64,000 nucleotides of DNA from DASXKD01 sp963707905 (GTDB lineage: Bacteria > Actinomycetota > Actinomycetes > Streptosporangiales > Streptosporangiaceae), in the NCBI GenBank assembly GCA_963707905.1, contig CAVPSA010000030.1:1-64000 (forward strand). The letters run 5' to 3'. This document shows, one piece after another, positions 19,592 to 27,673 of the stretch. Position 1 is the stretch's first letter; each line of letters begins with the position of its first letter. The notes below the pieces were generated by a model. It saw only the letters and a program-made list of their open reading frames with translations. It did not search any database and was not told the DNA's origin. Made by a program: the position numbers and the translations under genes.

Positions 19592-20428
19592 GTGATACCC
19601 ACAGAAACGGCACGGCCCGGCCGCAGCTGGCCCTCGGGCTGGTTCGGCGTGGCCGCCTGGCTGCTCAGCGGGCTGCTCCTGGCCTTCATCGTGCTGCCGA
19701 TCATCCGGCTGATCACGACCTCGTCGGTGGCCAGCCTGCACGCTGCCGCCAGCACCGCCGCGGTCAGGGACGCGACGCTGCTGAGCCTGCAGGCCGCGGC
19801 GATCACCGCCGGGATCGCGACGCTGTTCGGGGTGCCGCTGGCCTACCTCCTGGCCCGCGGCAGCTTCCGGGGACGCGGCGTGATCCAGTCCATCGTGGAC
19901 CTGCCGCTGGTCGTGCCGCACACCGTCGCCGGGATCGCGCTGCTGTTCCTGCTCGGCCGCACCGGCTGGGTCGGCGCCCCGGCCACCCACCTCGGCGTGT
20001 CCTTCTACGGGTCCCAGTGGGGGATCGTGGCGGCGATGCTGTTCGTCAGCTGCCCGTTCGCAGTCAACAGCGCCCGGGTCGCGTTCGAGGCCATCGACCC
20101 CCGGCTGGAACCAGCCGCCCGCAGCCTCGGGGCCACCCCCTGGCACGCGTTCCGCCGGATCACCCTGCCCCTGGGGCTGCGCGGGGTGCTGACCGGCGCT
20201 GTCCTGGTCTACGCCCGGTCGATCAGCGAGTTCGGCGCCGTGGTGATCATCGCCTACTACCCGGCCACCGCCCCCGTTGAGATCTACAACCTGTTCCTGC
20301 AATCCGGCCTGACCCAGTCAGCGTCGGCCGCCGTGGTGCTGCTGATCGTCACCCTGGCCACCTTCCTGGTGTTGCGGACCCTGGCTTCGGGACGGCTGCT
20401 CGCCCAGGTCAACCGTGCCTACAACTAG
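19592..20428 (+). CDS. Oxyanion ABC transporter permease (ModB/WtpB-like)
   Basis: 278 residues from a GTG. There are about six membrane helices (first GVAAWLLSGLLLAFIVLPII) and the binding-protein-dependent permease EAA loop EAIDPRLEPAARSLGATPW near residue 165, which docks on the ATPase. LPLVVPHTVAGIALLFLLG is typical of molybdate/tungstate permeases. It lies 37 bp after the binding protein, and its end overlaps the ATPase gene by 14 bp. Confidence 0.9.
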   Translation: MIPTETARPGRSWPSGWFGVAAWLLSGLLLAFIVLPIIRLITTSSVASLHAAASTAAVRDATLLSLQAAAITAGIATLFGVPLAYLLARGSFRGRGVIQSIVDLPLVVPHTVAGIALLFLLGRTGWVGAPATHLGVSFYGSQWGIVAAMLFVSCPFAVNSARVAFEAIDPRLEPAARSLGATPWHAFRRITLPLGLRGVLTGAVLVYARSISEFGAVVIIAYYPATAPVEIYNLFLQSGLTQSASAAVVLLIVTLATFLVLRTLASGRLLAQVNRAYN

Positions 20429-21470
20429 CCCCGGGCTGCACATCAGCGAACTGACCGCCCAGGCCGGGTCCTTCACCCTCGGCCCGGTCAGCCTCGCCGT
20501 CCCACCCGACCGGGTGCTGGTCGTGCTCGGCCCATCCGGCGCCGGCAAGACCATGCTGCTGGAAACCATTGCCGGGCTCCGCCCCCAGCAGGCCGGGCAG
20601 ATCAGCCTCGCCGGCACCGACATCACCGGCCTTCCACCCGAACGGCGCCGCATCGGCCTGGTCTTCCAGGACGCCGCCCTCTTCCCCCACCTGACCGTCA
20701 AGGACAACATCAGCTTCGGGCCACGAGCCAGCCGCACCGCCTCCCCCGACGGCACCCGCGCCCTGCTGCACCAGCTCGGCATCGCCCACCTCGCCGACCG
20801 GGCACCCCGCTCACTGTCCGGCGGCGAACGCCAGCGCGTCGCCCTCGCCCGCGCGCTGGCGATCCAGCCCAGCCTCCTCCTGCTCGACGAACCCCTCTCC
20901 GCCCTCGACCAGCCAACCCGCGAAGACATGCGCACCCTGCTCCAGCGGCTCCTGACCGAACTGGAAATCCCCGCCGCACACGTCACCCACGACCGCGACG
21001 AAGCCCTCAGCCTCGGCGACGACCTGGCCATCATCGCCGGCGGGCAACTACGCCAGACCGGCCCAGCCGACCAAGTCGCCGCCGAACCAGCCGACCCCCA
21101 CGTCGCCCGCCTGCTCGGCTGGACAGAACTCGGCCACGGCACCCTCGCTGGCGATACCGTCCGCATCGGCCAACTAGTGCTCCGTGGCAACTCCGCTGCG
21201 CATCTGTCCGGCCCCGTTCAGGCGTTCTACCGCCCCGAGGACATCGAACTCGGGCCCCAGGCACCAGGCACAGCGCCCGGCGTCAGCCTGACCGCGCGCA
21301 TAGAGCAGGTCATTCACACCCGTCCCCTCGCCCGGATCGTCCTGGGCTCGGACCCGGCGATCACGGCGCTAGCGCTGCATCGAGACGTCGACCGCCTCCA
21401 GCTCGCCAGCGGCCAGCAGATACCGGTCAACCTGCCGGCAGCCGGCCTGCGCATCTTCAGCGCCGACTAG
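20415..21470 (+). CDS. Oxyanion ABC transporter ATP-binding protein (ModC/WtpC-like)
   Basis: 351 residues from a GTG inside the permease end. It has Walker A GPSGAGKT (near residue 38), Q-loop VFQDAALFPH, signature LSGGERQRVALARAL, Walker B LLLLDEPLSALD and the switch His in VTHDRDEA. The C-terminal 120 residues form a TOBE-like regulatory region, as in ModC. It drives import by the two genes before it. The gene ends 15 bp before the convergent TauE/SafE gene. Confidence 0.92.
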   Translation: MPTTSPGLHISELTAQAGSFTLGPVSLAVPPDRVLVVLGPSGAGKTMLLETIAGLRPQQAGQISLAGTDITGLPPERRRIGLVFQDAALFPHLTVKDNISFGPRASRTASPDGTRALLHQLGIAHLADRAPRSLSGGERQRVALARALAIQPSLLLLDEPLSALDQPTREDMRTLLQRLLTELEIPAAHVTHDRDEALSLGDDLAIIAGGQLRQTGPADQVAAEPADPHVARLLGWTELGHGTLAGDTVRIGQLVLRGNSAAHLSGPVQAFYRPEDIELGPQAPGTAPGVSLTARIEQVIHTRPLARIVLGSDPAITALALHRDVDRLQLASGQQIPVNLPAAGLRIFSAD

Positions 21471-21485
21471 AACGCAGGCTTGGCT

Positions 21486-22280
21486 CTATCCCAGGCTTAG
21501 CCACAAGTAGCGGGCGCCGATCGCGATAACCAGAACGCCGACCAGGCGGCGGATCAGCAGTTCAGGCAGCCGGGATTGAATCCGGGCACCGACATACCCG
21601 CCGGCCAGGCCGCCGACGCCCAGCGCGATTCCCGTGGGCCAGTCCGGGGCGACTGGGCCTTGCTGATGCAACGACAGCAGCGTGAACGTCACCACCCCGG
21701 CCACGGAAGTGACGAACGTCGACGCCAAGGCAGCAGGAGCTACCTGGCTCGCCGGCCGCCCAGAGCCGATCAGAATCGGTGCCAGGATCGACCCACCGCC
21801 GATGCCGTAGATGCCGCCGACGCAACCAACCACGGCCGCCAGCGCGATCAGCGCCGGCGCCCGGAGCACCCGGCGCGATCCTGCCAGCCTGCCCGCCGGC
21901 GCAGGCCTGGTCAGCGCAAGCCACATGCCCAGCGGGAGCAAGAATGCCGCCGCCACGACCGCGAACACACGCGGCCCTGGGAGCAACTCCACCCGGATCA
22001 CCGATCCGGCGATAACCCCGGGCAAAGTGCCTGCGATCAACACCAGAGCCAGGCGTTCGCCGGTCTGCCCCTGGCGCCAGTACCGGTACAGCGCACCCGG
22101 GGTCGAGACGACGTTGTAAAGCAGGTTCGTCGGGGTAACCGCCGGGCTGGGCGTGCCCAGCACGCTGACCTGAAACGGCAGCAAAAGCACCGCTCCGGAG
22201 ATCCCAGCAGGCGTCGCCACCATGGCGATCACGAACGCCGCCGCCAGCGCGACGACCTCCGTCCACCCAGCCCCGAGCAC
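21486..22280 (-). CDS. TauE/SafE-family membrane protein (putative sulfite/anion exporter)
   Basis: 264 residues with about eight membrane helices from a GTG start. The N-terminal repeat is ATPAGISGAVLLLPF, and the second repeat GIYGIGGGSILAPILI is the family signature. TauE/SafE proteins export sulfite, sulfoacetate or related anions. It is convergent with the oxyanion importer. The substrate is not known; sulfite would fit the sulfur-type enzymes at 32-42 kb, but that is inference. Confidence 0.87.
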   Translation of the reverse strand: MLGAGWTEVVALAAAFVIAMVATPAGISGAVLLLPFQVSVLGTPSPAVTPTNLLYNVVSTPGALYRYWRQGQTGERLALVLIAGTLPGVIAGSVIRVELLPGPRVFAVVAAAFLLPLGMWLALTRPAPAGRLAGSRRVLRAPALIALAAVVGCVGGIYGIGGGSILAPILIGSGRPASQVAPAALASTFVTSVAGVVTFTLLSLHQQGPVAPDWPTGIALGVGGLAGGYVGARIQSRLPELLIRRLVGVLVIAIGARYLWLSLG

Positions 22281-22537
22281 CCGGCCACGCTAACGGCCCG
22301 CTTACCTGGCCACCAGCCGATGCCAGGCTAATTGCGCAGGTCAATCCAGGGAAGCCAGCTAGGAACGCCCGGCTGGTCGTGAATTGCGAATCGAGGTGGC
22401 GCGCTTGGCGGTCCCACAGCGGTTCAGCCAAGCATGCGCCGAACCGCACCTGCTCGCGGCGGGCACGTTCGGCCGCGGTCAGCCCGCCACCATCGGGATA
22501 CCTCATACGTCCGGCATAGCGCATACCGCGACGGCCG

Positions 22538-23053
22538 TCACCAGGCTGTCTTCCCGCGGTCAAGATCTTCAGATAGCAACTGCGCTGACGTTACGGCAGG
22601 TGCCGGTGCGGGCGCGAGTCGGCGAGGCTCACCGCAGCGGCCAGGCACTCGATCAGCACCGTTGCCCCGACAGTGAACGTAGCGCCGACGGTGACGTAGC
22701 TGCCCGGCAGCACATCGAAGGCCAGGCTCCGCAGGCTGTCCGGCAGGGCCACGGCAGATCAGCCCGGTCCCGGCGGACCGGGCCGCCACGAGCAGCCGGG
22801 CGTGGTAGCGGGAAAGGACCGGCACCGTCCGCGGGCGGGCGCCCACCTCCGGAACCGGCTCAAGGCCCAGCCCGAGGCCGTAATCGGCGAGCTTCCCAGC
22901 CGCCCATAGCAGGTTCTTCGCCCGCTCCCGCCCCTGCGGCCCGGTTCTCGTGATCACGTCCCGGGCGAACGCCGCCGCCTTCGCAGATACCGACGACGGC
23001 TCCACCGCCCGGTATAGGCGGCAGCCCCGGCAGCCATCACGTCCATACAGCAC
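22538..23053 (-). pseudogene. Remnant of an actinobacterial tyrosine-recombinase-like protein, N-terminal part
   Basis: The first 75 residues (SAKAAAFARDVITRTGPQGR, then KNLLWAAGKLADYGLGLGLE) resemble the N-terminal core-binding region of an actinobacterial integrase-like family. After PEVGARPRTV the frame becomes Arg/Pro-rich and shows no domain, so it is decayed or frameshifted. It is divergent from a DUF6788 gene, and an integrase C-terminal fragment lies 650 bp away. I read the stretch from 22.4 to 24.1 kb as a collapsed mobile element. The family call on this half is tentative. Confidence 0.4.
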
Positions 23054-23106
23054 TTATACTTAACGGAATGCGGGGGATGCGGGAACCCGGCTGCGACAAT
23101 GACAGC

Positions 23107-23454
23107 GTGTCGCCCACCCCGGCCCAGCAATCCCGCGCCGCAGCCATCGCGGCCGAGATCACCGCCCGCCTGGCCGCCGTCAGCTTCGCCCTGCCCGGCA
23201 CCCTCGCCGACCGGATGACCCGCTGCGGCCACCCCGGCTGCCGCTGCCGCGCCGACCCCCCGCAGCCGCACGGCCCCTACCACCAGTGGACCCGCAAGAA
23301 AAACGGCAAAACCTCAACCCGCATCCTCAGCGACAGCCAGCTCGCCGACTACCAGCCCTGGTTCGACAACCACCGCCGCCTGCGCGAACTGGTCGCCGAA
23401 CTCGAGGAACTCAGCCTCGCCATCGCCGAAGCAGACCCCCGCTGGAACCGCTAA
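23107..23454 (+). CDS. DUF6788 family protein
   Basis: 115 residues from a GTG at 23107. The conserved block RCGHPGCRCRADPPQPHGPY carries a CxxxxCxC cluster that probably binds a metal. It is followed by a helical segment (ADYQPWFDNHRRLRELVAEL) typical of DUF6788. These proteins are common beside integrases and transposon-like genes in actinomycetes, and integrase remnants flank this one. Function unknown. Confidence 0.7.
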   Translation: MSPTPAQQSRAAAIAAEITARLAAVSFALPGTLADRMTRCGHPGCRCRADPPQPHGPYHQWTRKKNGKTSTRILSDSQLADYQPWFDNHRRLRELVAELEELSLAIAEADPRWNR

Positions 23455-23698
23455 CCAGGCCCGCCCGGCGCACGCACCGGCATCCCCCCCGCAGCTGCCG
23501 CCAGAACCGGAACAGCAGCCCCCAGAAAATGTGGGCTGGACCCGCTTAACCTGTGGGCGGCCCTCCAGCCAGGCCCCGTTTCCCCAGGTCAACCCCAAAC
23601 GTGAAGACCTCACTCCCCCGTTAACGCACCCAGGAGCCACTTCCGGGGCCTGCTTTTTGATCTTCATAAGGCATCCTTGCTGCGGCGTGCCCGAAGTG
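23455..23698. other. Intergenic, no gene recognised
   Basis: Lies between the DUF6788 gene and the integrase C-terminal fragment, inside the decayed mobile region. Reading frames here are Arg/Pro-rich shadows. Confidence 0.5.
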
Positions 23699-23878
23699 TT
23701 ACGTGCCCAATCGAGTGCCGGGTGTGGTGCGCGCCCGGCCGGGCTTGCGCTTGAGTTCGTCCGCCGCGAGTTCGCCGAGTGCGTCGGCGATCTGGCGCTG
23801 TCGCTCGTCGCTGGAATGCAGGTAGATCATCGCGGCTCTGGTGCTGCTGTGGCCCATGCGTGCCATCAGCTCACGGTG
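23699..23878 (-). pseudogene. Tyrosine recombinase (phage-type integrase) C-terminal fragment
   Basis: Sixty codons in one frame ending at TAA 23699-23701. They read RELMARMGHSSTRAAMIYLH and then QRQIADALGELAADELKR. The G-H-S-S-T and Y are the box II His and the catalytic Tyr region of tyrosine recombinases. No start or catalytic Arg box remains upstream, so this is a 3' fragment. It shares orientation with the N-terminal remnant at 22.5-23.1 kb, but order and spacing exclude a single simple split gene. Confidence 0.7.
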
Positions 23879-23913
23879 GCACCCGCACCAGGGAACCCAC
23901 CGGCAGCGCAGGC

Positions 23914-24111
23914 TCAGTCATCGGCCTGCGGAGTCAGCACGTAGGCGATCTTGAACGCAGCGGTCTCCACCTCACCGACCGGCGCGATCCGGTCACCCCA
24001 TGACCACCAAAACCACCACCCGCCATCGTCCGCGGTGCCCCGGGTCAGGGTCCCGATAACCAGAGCACGGCGCGACCGGCGGAACTTCCAGCACGAGCGC
24101 GGCGCCGGTCA
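23914..24111 (-). other. Open frame fragment, unrecognised
   Basis: A 65-codon minus-strand frame lies between two stops just after the aquaporin gene. It has no normal start in its first 40 codons. It contains a Trp-rich segment, GGWWFWWSWGDRIAPVGEVE, then ETAAFKIAYVLTPQADD. The second half looks protein-like rather than a shadow frame, and may be the C-terminus of a lost gene. I do not recognise a family. Confidence 0.25.
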
Positions 24112-24123
24112 TTGCCCGCTCGG

Positions 24124-25083
24124 CTAGGTGCCGGTGTCGGCGATGCCCGGGGGGACGACCTTGCCGTGCTCGATGTCCTGGGACAGTTCCGCCTTGGCGG
24201 TGTGGGCGCCCTCGTCCAGCACACCGGAGCCCGCCGCCCGCGAGATGACGTCGCCGCCGCGGCCGCGCAGCACGAACGCGAAGCCGACGGCGATCAGCAT
24301 GCCGGCGATCGGCCCCACCAGGTACACCCAGTAGCTCGTCCAGTACCCGCTGGCCAGGGCGGGGCCGAAGGAACGCGCCGGGTTCATCGACACGCCGCTG
24401 ACCGGAGCTGCCCATAGACCGGCCAGGGCGATGTAGCCGCCGACTCCGAGCGCGGCGATCGCGCCGACATTCTGCGCCGCGGATGCGGTGCCTAGGATCA
24501 CGCTCACCAAGAGCGCGGTGAGCACGATTTCCATGAGCAGGGCCTGCCAGTTGTGGTACCCGGGGCCCGGCAGGGTCGCCCCGAGATGCTCGACGTTGCC
24601 GAACACCCAGCGCAGGAACAGGCAGGCCAGCGTCGCGCCGATGAGCTGGATGACGATGTAGCCCGGGACCCGCTTCCACGGGAAGTCCCCGCGCAGCGCG
24701 AACGCCAGCGACACCGCCGGGTTCAGGTGCGCGCCGGAGACCGCGCCCATGAACAAGATGATCGCCGTCACCATCAGCCCCGGCGCGACGACCGCCGCCG
24801 CGAGGCTGATCTGCCCCTTCGCGTGCAACAGCCCCCCGCCAGCGGCCGCTAGGACCAGCGCGAAGGTACCCAGCAACTCCGAGAACAGCCGCCGCCATTC
24901 CCTGCTCGGGTCATCGAAGTCCTGACGGTTCCCGAACTCAAGGGTGAGTATGTGGTGCGTGCGCGCGAAGGCCGACCCCAGCGACCCCGGGTCGATCCGC
25001 TGAGCCGCCGCGCCGCCCACAGCATCCGCCTCCTGTGCGGCCGCCGGACCATCCGTCCGGCTCACAGGCACGCTGTCTGTCAT
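24124..25083 (-). CDS. MIP-family channel (aquaporin/glycerol facilitator)
   Basis: 319 residues. The core has six membrane helices and two NPA half-helices, GAHLNPAVS (near residue 118) and GVSMNPARS (near residue 235), so the water/solute pore is intact. The Arg after the second NPA (NPAR) forms the selectivity filter. An unusual hydrophilic N-terminus of about 65 residues (AQRIDPGSLGSAFARTHHIL) precedes the first helix, and a polar C-terminal tail follows the last. It passes water, glycerol or small neutral solutes across the plasma membrane. Start ATG 25083. Confidence 0.9.
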   Translation of the reverse strand: MTDSVPVSRTDGPAAAQEADAVGGAAAQRIDPGSLGSAFARTHHILTLEFGNRQDFDDPSREWRRLFSELLGTFALVLAAAGGGLLHAKGQISLAAAVVAPGLMVTAIILFMGAVSGAHLNPAVSLAFALRGDFPWKRVPGYIVIQLIGATLACLFLRWVFGNVEHLGATLPGPGYHNWQALLMEIVLTALLVSVILGTASAAQNVGAIAALGVGGYIALAGLWAAPVSGVSMNPARSFGPALASGYWTSYWVYLVGPIAGMLIAVGFAFVLRGRGGDVISRAAGSGVLDEGAHTAKAELSQDIEHGKVVPPGIADTGT

Positions 25084-25697
25084 GCCCGATCCTTCCTAAT
25101 CACAGCACCCAGAGGCTTCGCAATAAGGATCGCAAGCCCGCGCCCTCCATCTTTGCCTGCGCGACAGGAACAGGGCCGCCCCTGCCGTCCTCGCACTGCC
25201 GCGCCGCCGCGATCGTCGGCCAGACACTGGCGGGGCGCTCCCTCCCATACTTGCGTTCGGCGAGACCGCATCACCTCACCCGCACTGGGTGAGCAACTGG
25301 CCGCCGATCTCAGATCGCCTTGCAGCACTGGGTGGCGCCATCCTCCGTCGCGCGCTGATCACGTGACCGGCAGCATCAGTACGCGGAACGCGCGAGTGGG
25401 CCAGCAGGCGCGTTCCGTCGACCCACGCGGTCACGATGTTGCTCGGCGCGTCCCGCCGGTCCGGAACGAACCGGCGGGTGTCATCCACCGAAGACGTGTC
25501 GTGTCGCCTCCGGGATGCCGCCAGGCCGCGACAGGCCCCGGAGTCGCCTGGCCGAACCGCGTGAAGGCCCGCCCCAATGGCCACCGGCGACGGCACGGAT
25601 AGCCGAGGTACTGCGGCATGAACGAGGGCCACCAGGTCAGCAACCTGCGGATTCGGCACATGACCGCTGGTATAGATCCACTGGCGCCAGGCCGTCC
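25084..25697. other. Gene-free stretch of about 600 bp
   Basis: Between the aquaporin start and the end of the universal stress gene, both on the minus strand. Frames on both strands are Arg/Pro/Ser-rich and match nothing I know. One minus frame (TSSVDDTRRFVPDRR, about 25450-25500) may be a decayed fragment. Confidence 0.5.
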
Positions 25698-26246
25698 TTA
25701 TGGGGCTGCCCGGCCCTGGTCCCGAAGAACCCGGTCCGGGGTTAGCGTCCGGTGCCAGAACACTCCGACGAGCCTGCCATGCCCGACTTCCCGGGCCAAT
25801 GCGGGCGGCGGAATGACGAGCACGGGGCATTGGGCATGCGCAAGGCAGTAACGGCTCACCCTGCGGCAAACCATCCGGCCCAGCGCACGACGATGGCCAG
25901 CACCGACGACCAGCAGGTCACCAGGGCAGCGGGCCACTTTGACTAGCACCGGTCCAGCAGCCTCGCCGCACTCCACAAGAGGCCGGACCGGTGGATCGTC
26001 AAGGACTTCTCCCCAGGCTGCGATCAGCGCATCCTTGAGCTGCTGGCAGGCGGCGTCTCGCAATACCTTCCGCAGATAGCCCGAAGGCTGGCAGGGGTCG
26101 GCGAGATCACCGCCCGGATGCACGCAGGCAAGAACAGGTATTAGGGTGGCACCATCGGCACGGGCCAGGTCCTCCGCGTAACGCAGTGCCCGGAGGCTGC
26201 CCGGTGAGCCGCTCGCGCCGACAATGACCCGTCGGAAGCCAGACAC
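25698..26246 (-). CDS. Universal stress protein (UspA family)
   Basis: 182 residues from a GTG. The Usp fold opens with RRVIVGASGSPGSLRALRYA, and the nucleotide-binding block GDLLVVGAGHRRALGRMVCR is followed by CPVLVIP. The glycine spacing G-2x-G-9x-G(S/T) of ATP-binding Usp proteins is only partly kept, so ATP binding is possible but uncertain. The last 30 residues extend past the fold. Proteins of this class respond to hypoxia, starvation and oxidative stress in actinobacteria. No CCTAGG element is seen in front of it. Confidence 0.85.
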   Translation of the reverse strand: MSGFRRVIVGASGSPGSLRALRYAEDLARADGATLIPVLACVHPGGDLADPCQPSGYLRKVLRDAACQQLKDALIAAWGEVLDDPPVRPLVECGEAAGPVLVKVARCPGDLLVVGAGHRRALGRMVCRRVSRYCLAHAQCPVLVIPPPALAREVGHGRLVGVFWHRTLTPDRVLRDQGRAAP

Positions 26247-26325
26247 GGCAGCACTCCCTCCTCGCGGCAGGTCGCCACTGCCTAGATAACTCCCCTCCAG
26301 CGGGGAAGGGAAACCGTGTCAAAGA

Positions 26326-26560
26326 TCAGGTGAGGCCGATGCCCTGGTCACATTCCCGGATGGATCTGGACTGGGGCCGCCGTCCGCGACCCCTGCAGTG
26401 GTGCAAGGTGAACCCGGCTTCGGTCAGCGCTCGGGCGATGTCACTGGCCAAGGTTTCAGAGGATCGTCGTCCCGCAGTGGCCGGCCGTATGCGTCGGCCA
26501 GCCGCCCGGCCGCGCCCGCGAGTTCTTCGCGCTCGGCGAGGGCCCGCAGCGGTCCCAGCG
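26326..26560 (-). pseudogene. Decayed paralogue of the small AGFTLHHC protein family
   Basis: The minus strand reads PLRALAEREELAGAAGRLAD, breaks frame at about 26440, then continues ARALTEAGFTLHHC and ends in unrelated sequence at 26326. The frameshifted gene at 61.3-61.9 kb has the same blocks (PLRALAEAAELADAVAG, then ARALVEAGFTLHHC). This copy has lost its C-terminal half and probably its start. Function of the family unknown. Confidence 0.6.
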
Positions 26561-26588
26561 CTGGTGCCTGTCTGTGGGATCGTTTGCT

Positions 26589-26629
26589 TTGACCTGGCAC
26601 AACTTTTTGGTCATACTTTTGACTATGAC
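26589..26629 (+). promoter_or_regulatory. Promoter and operator of the Phd/RelE module, likely leaderless
   Basis: TTGACC (26589-26594) and CATACT (26612-26617) are separated by 17 bp, a sigma-70-type promoter. The ATG of the antitoxin lies 8 bp after the -10, so the message is probably leaderless. The inverted repeat GTCATA-N8-TATGAC (26610-26629) overlaps the -10 and start codon, where an antitoxin would repress its own operon. Confidence 0.7.
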
Positions 26630-26903
26630 TACGCTGCCGCTCGGTGAAGTCAAATCCCACCTCTCCGAGCTCGTGAACCGCGTTCACGAACATCATGAGC
26701 GGGTGACGGTGACGGTCCACGGCCGCCCCTCAGCCGTCCTGCTGGCGACAGAAGACCTTGAACGGCTCGAGGAAACCCTCGCCATCCTCCGCGACTCAGA
26801 AACCGTGAGCCGTCTCGCCACATCCGATGCCGAACTGGCACGGGGTGAGTCGGTTTCAGCGGAGGAACTGGCAGCAGCGATGCGCCGCCCCTCAAGCAGG
26901 TGA
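26625..26903 (+). CDS. Type II antitoxin, Phd/YefM family
   Basis: 92 residues from the ATG at 26625. The N-terminal DNA-binding domain is LPLGEVKSHLSELVNRVHEH, followed by VTVTVHGRPSAVLLATEDLE, the classic Phd/YefM fold. The C-terminal 30 residues are acidic and flexible, the part that neutralises the toxin. It overlaps the toxin gene by 4 bp (GTGA). Autoregulation is likely from the inverted repeat over its start codon. An alternative start at 26574 would read through the promoter and is rejected. Confidence 0.9.
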   Translation: MTTLPLGEVKSHLSELVNRVHEHHERVTVTVHGRPSAVLLATEDLERLEETLAILRDSETVSRLATSDAELARGESVSAEELAAAMRRPSSR

Positions 26904-27187
26904 CTGGGCTGGCTCCGGATGCTCCCTACACCCTGCGGACCACCGCTACCGTCCGGCGAGCATTGACTGAGACCCTGCCCGAGGCTGTCGCAGCCGCGGC
27001 CTATGAGTTCATCACTGGCCCTTTGCTGACTCAGCCATATCGTGTCGGGAAAAGACTTCTTGCGCCGCTGGACGACAGGTTCAGCGCCCGGCGCGGGACT
27101 TACCGGGTCATCTACCGGATCGATGACAAGGCCCGGGTGGTCACCGTGGTTGACGTTGGCCACGGGCGCGATGTGTACCGGACCTGA
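26900..27187 (+). CDS. Type II toxin, RelE/ParE family
   Basis: 95 residues from a GTG overlapping the antitoxin stop. The RelE fold is visible: a helix AVAAAAYEFITGPLLTQP, then RVGKRLLAPLDDRFSARRG, then strands TYRVIYRIDDKARVVTVVDV and the C-terminal GHGRDVYR motif. The Arg residues and Tyr near the C-terminus match those of RelE-type mRNA interferases. Cleavage of mRNA in the ribosome is the expected action; DNA gyrase inhibition (ParE) is the alternative. Confidence 0.9.
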   Translation: MTGLAPDAPYTLRTTATVRRALTETLPEAVAAAAYEFITGPLLTQPYRVGKRLLAPLDDRFSARRGTYRVIYRIDDKARVVTVVDVGHGRDVYRT

Positions 27188-27260
27188 CCGCAGCGGCCCA
27201 TCCGTCTGCGGGAATGGACTACTCCAAACCGTGGACTATTACCTCGAACACGGAGTGAGC

Positions 27261-27390
27261 ATGCCCGCGTTGAATACCCCGCGCATCGTCCAGGTCACGA
27301 TCAACGTCACCGATCTGGCCGAGTCGATCTCGCTCTACCGGGCCGCCTTCAACGCGGCTTTCAACGAGGACATCTCATCGTTCATCTTCG
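27261..27390 (+). pseudogene. Truncated glyoxalase/VOC-domain protein
   Basis: ATG at 27261. About 40 residues, NTPRIVQVTINVTDLAESIS then LYRAAFNAAFNED, form the first beta-alpha unit of a VOC fold. After FGDPASP the frame runs into the repeated upstream element (27390-27480) and no domain follows. The gene seems cut by that element or by recombination at it. Confidence 0.65.
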
Positions 27391-27417
27391 GCGACCCGGC
27401 ATCACCTACCGCCTGGG

Positions 27418-27431
27418 TTCACCTAGGGGAA
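27418..27431 (+). promoter_or_regulatory. CCTAGG palindrome element, copy 1 (upstream of the ClC gene)
   Basis: TTCACCTAGGGGAA, one mismatch from the palindrome, is followed by the conserved block TCATCTGCCTGCGTGTGAGC (27455-27474). It lies about 245 bp before the ClC start and is oriented towards it. Confidence 0.6.
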
Positions 27432-27673
27432 ACCGCCTGGCAGGGGTTGCCTGGTCATCTGCCTGCGTGTGAGCCTGGCATGGCCATGGACAGCAACCGG
27501 GTCCAAGGCCACAGGCGTGGCCGCCGGCGAGCATGGCGCCGAACCGGTCCAGTGAAAAGGCACGACATGCCCTGGGGCGTCCTGTTCCGAATCCGCGAGT
27601 GCCTCAAGGGCAGCTTGCGGTTCCTTCCCGGTGGCCGTAACGATCCGCGGCCTGCTGCAAGGAGGTTCGCGAT

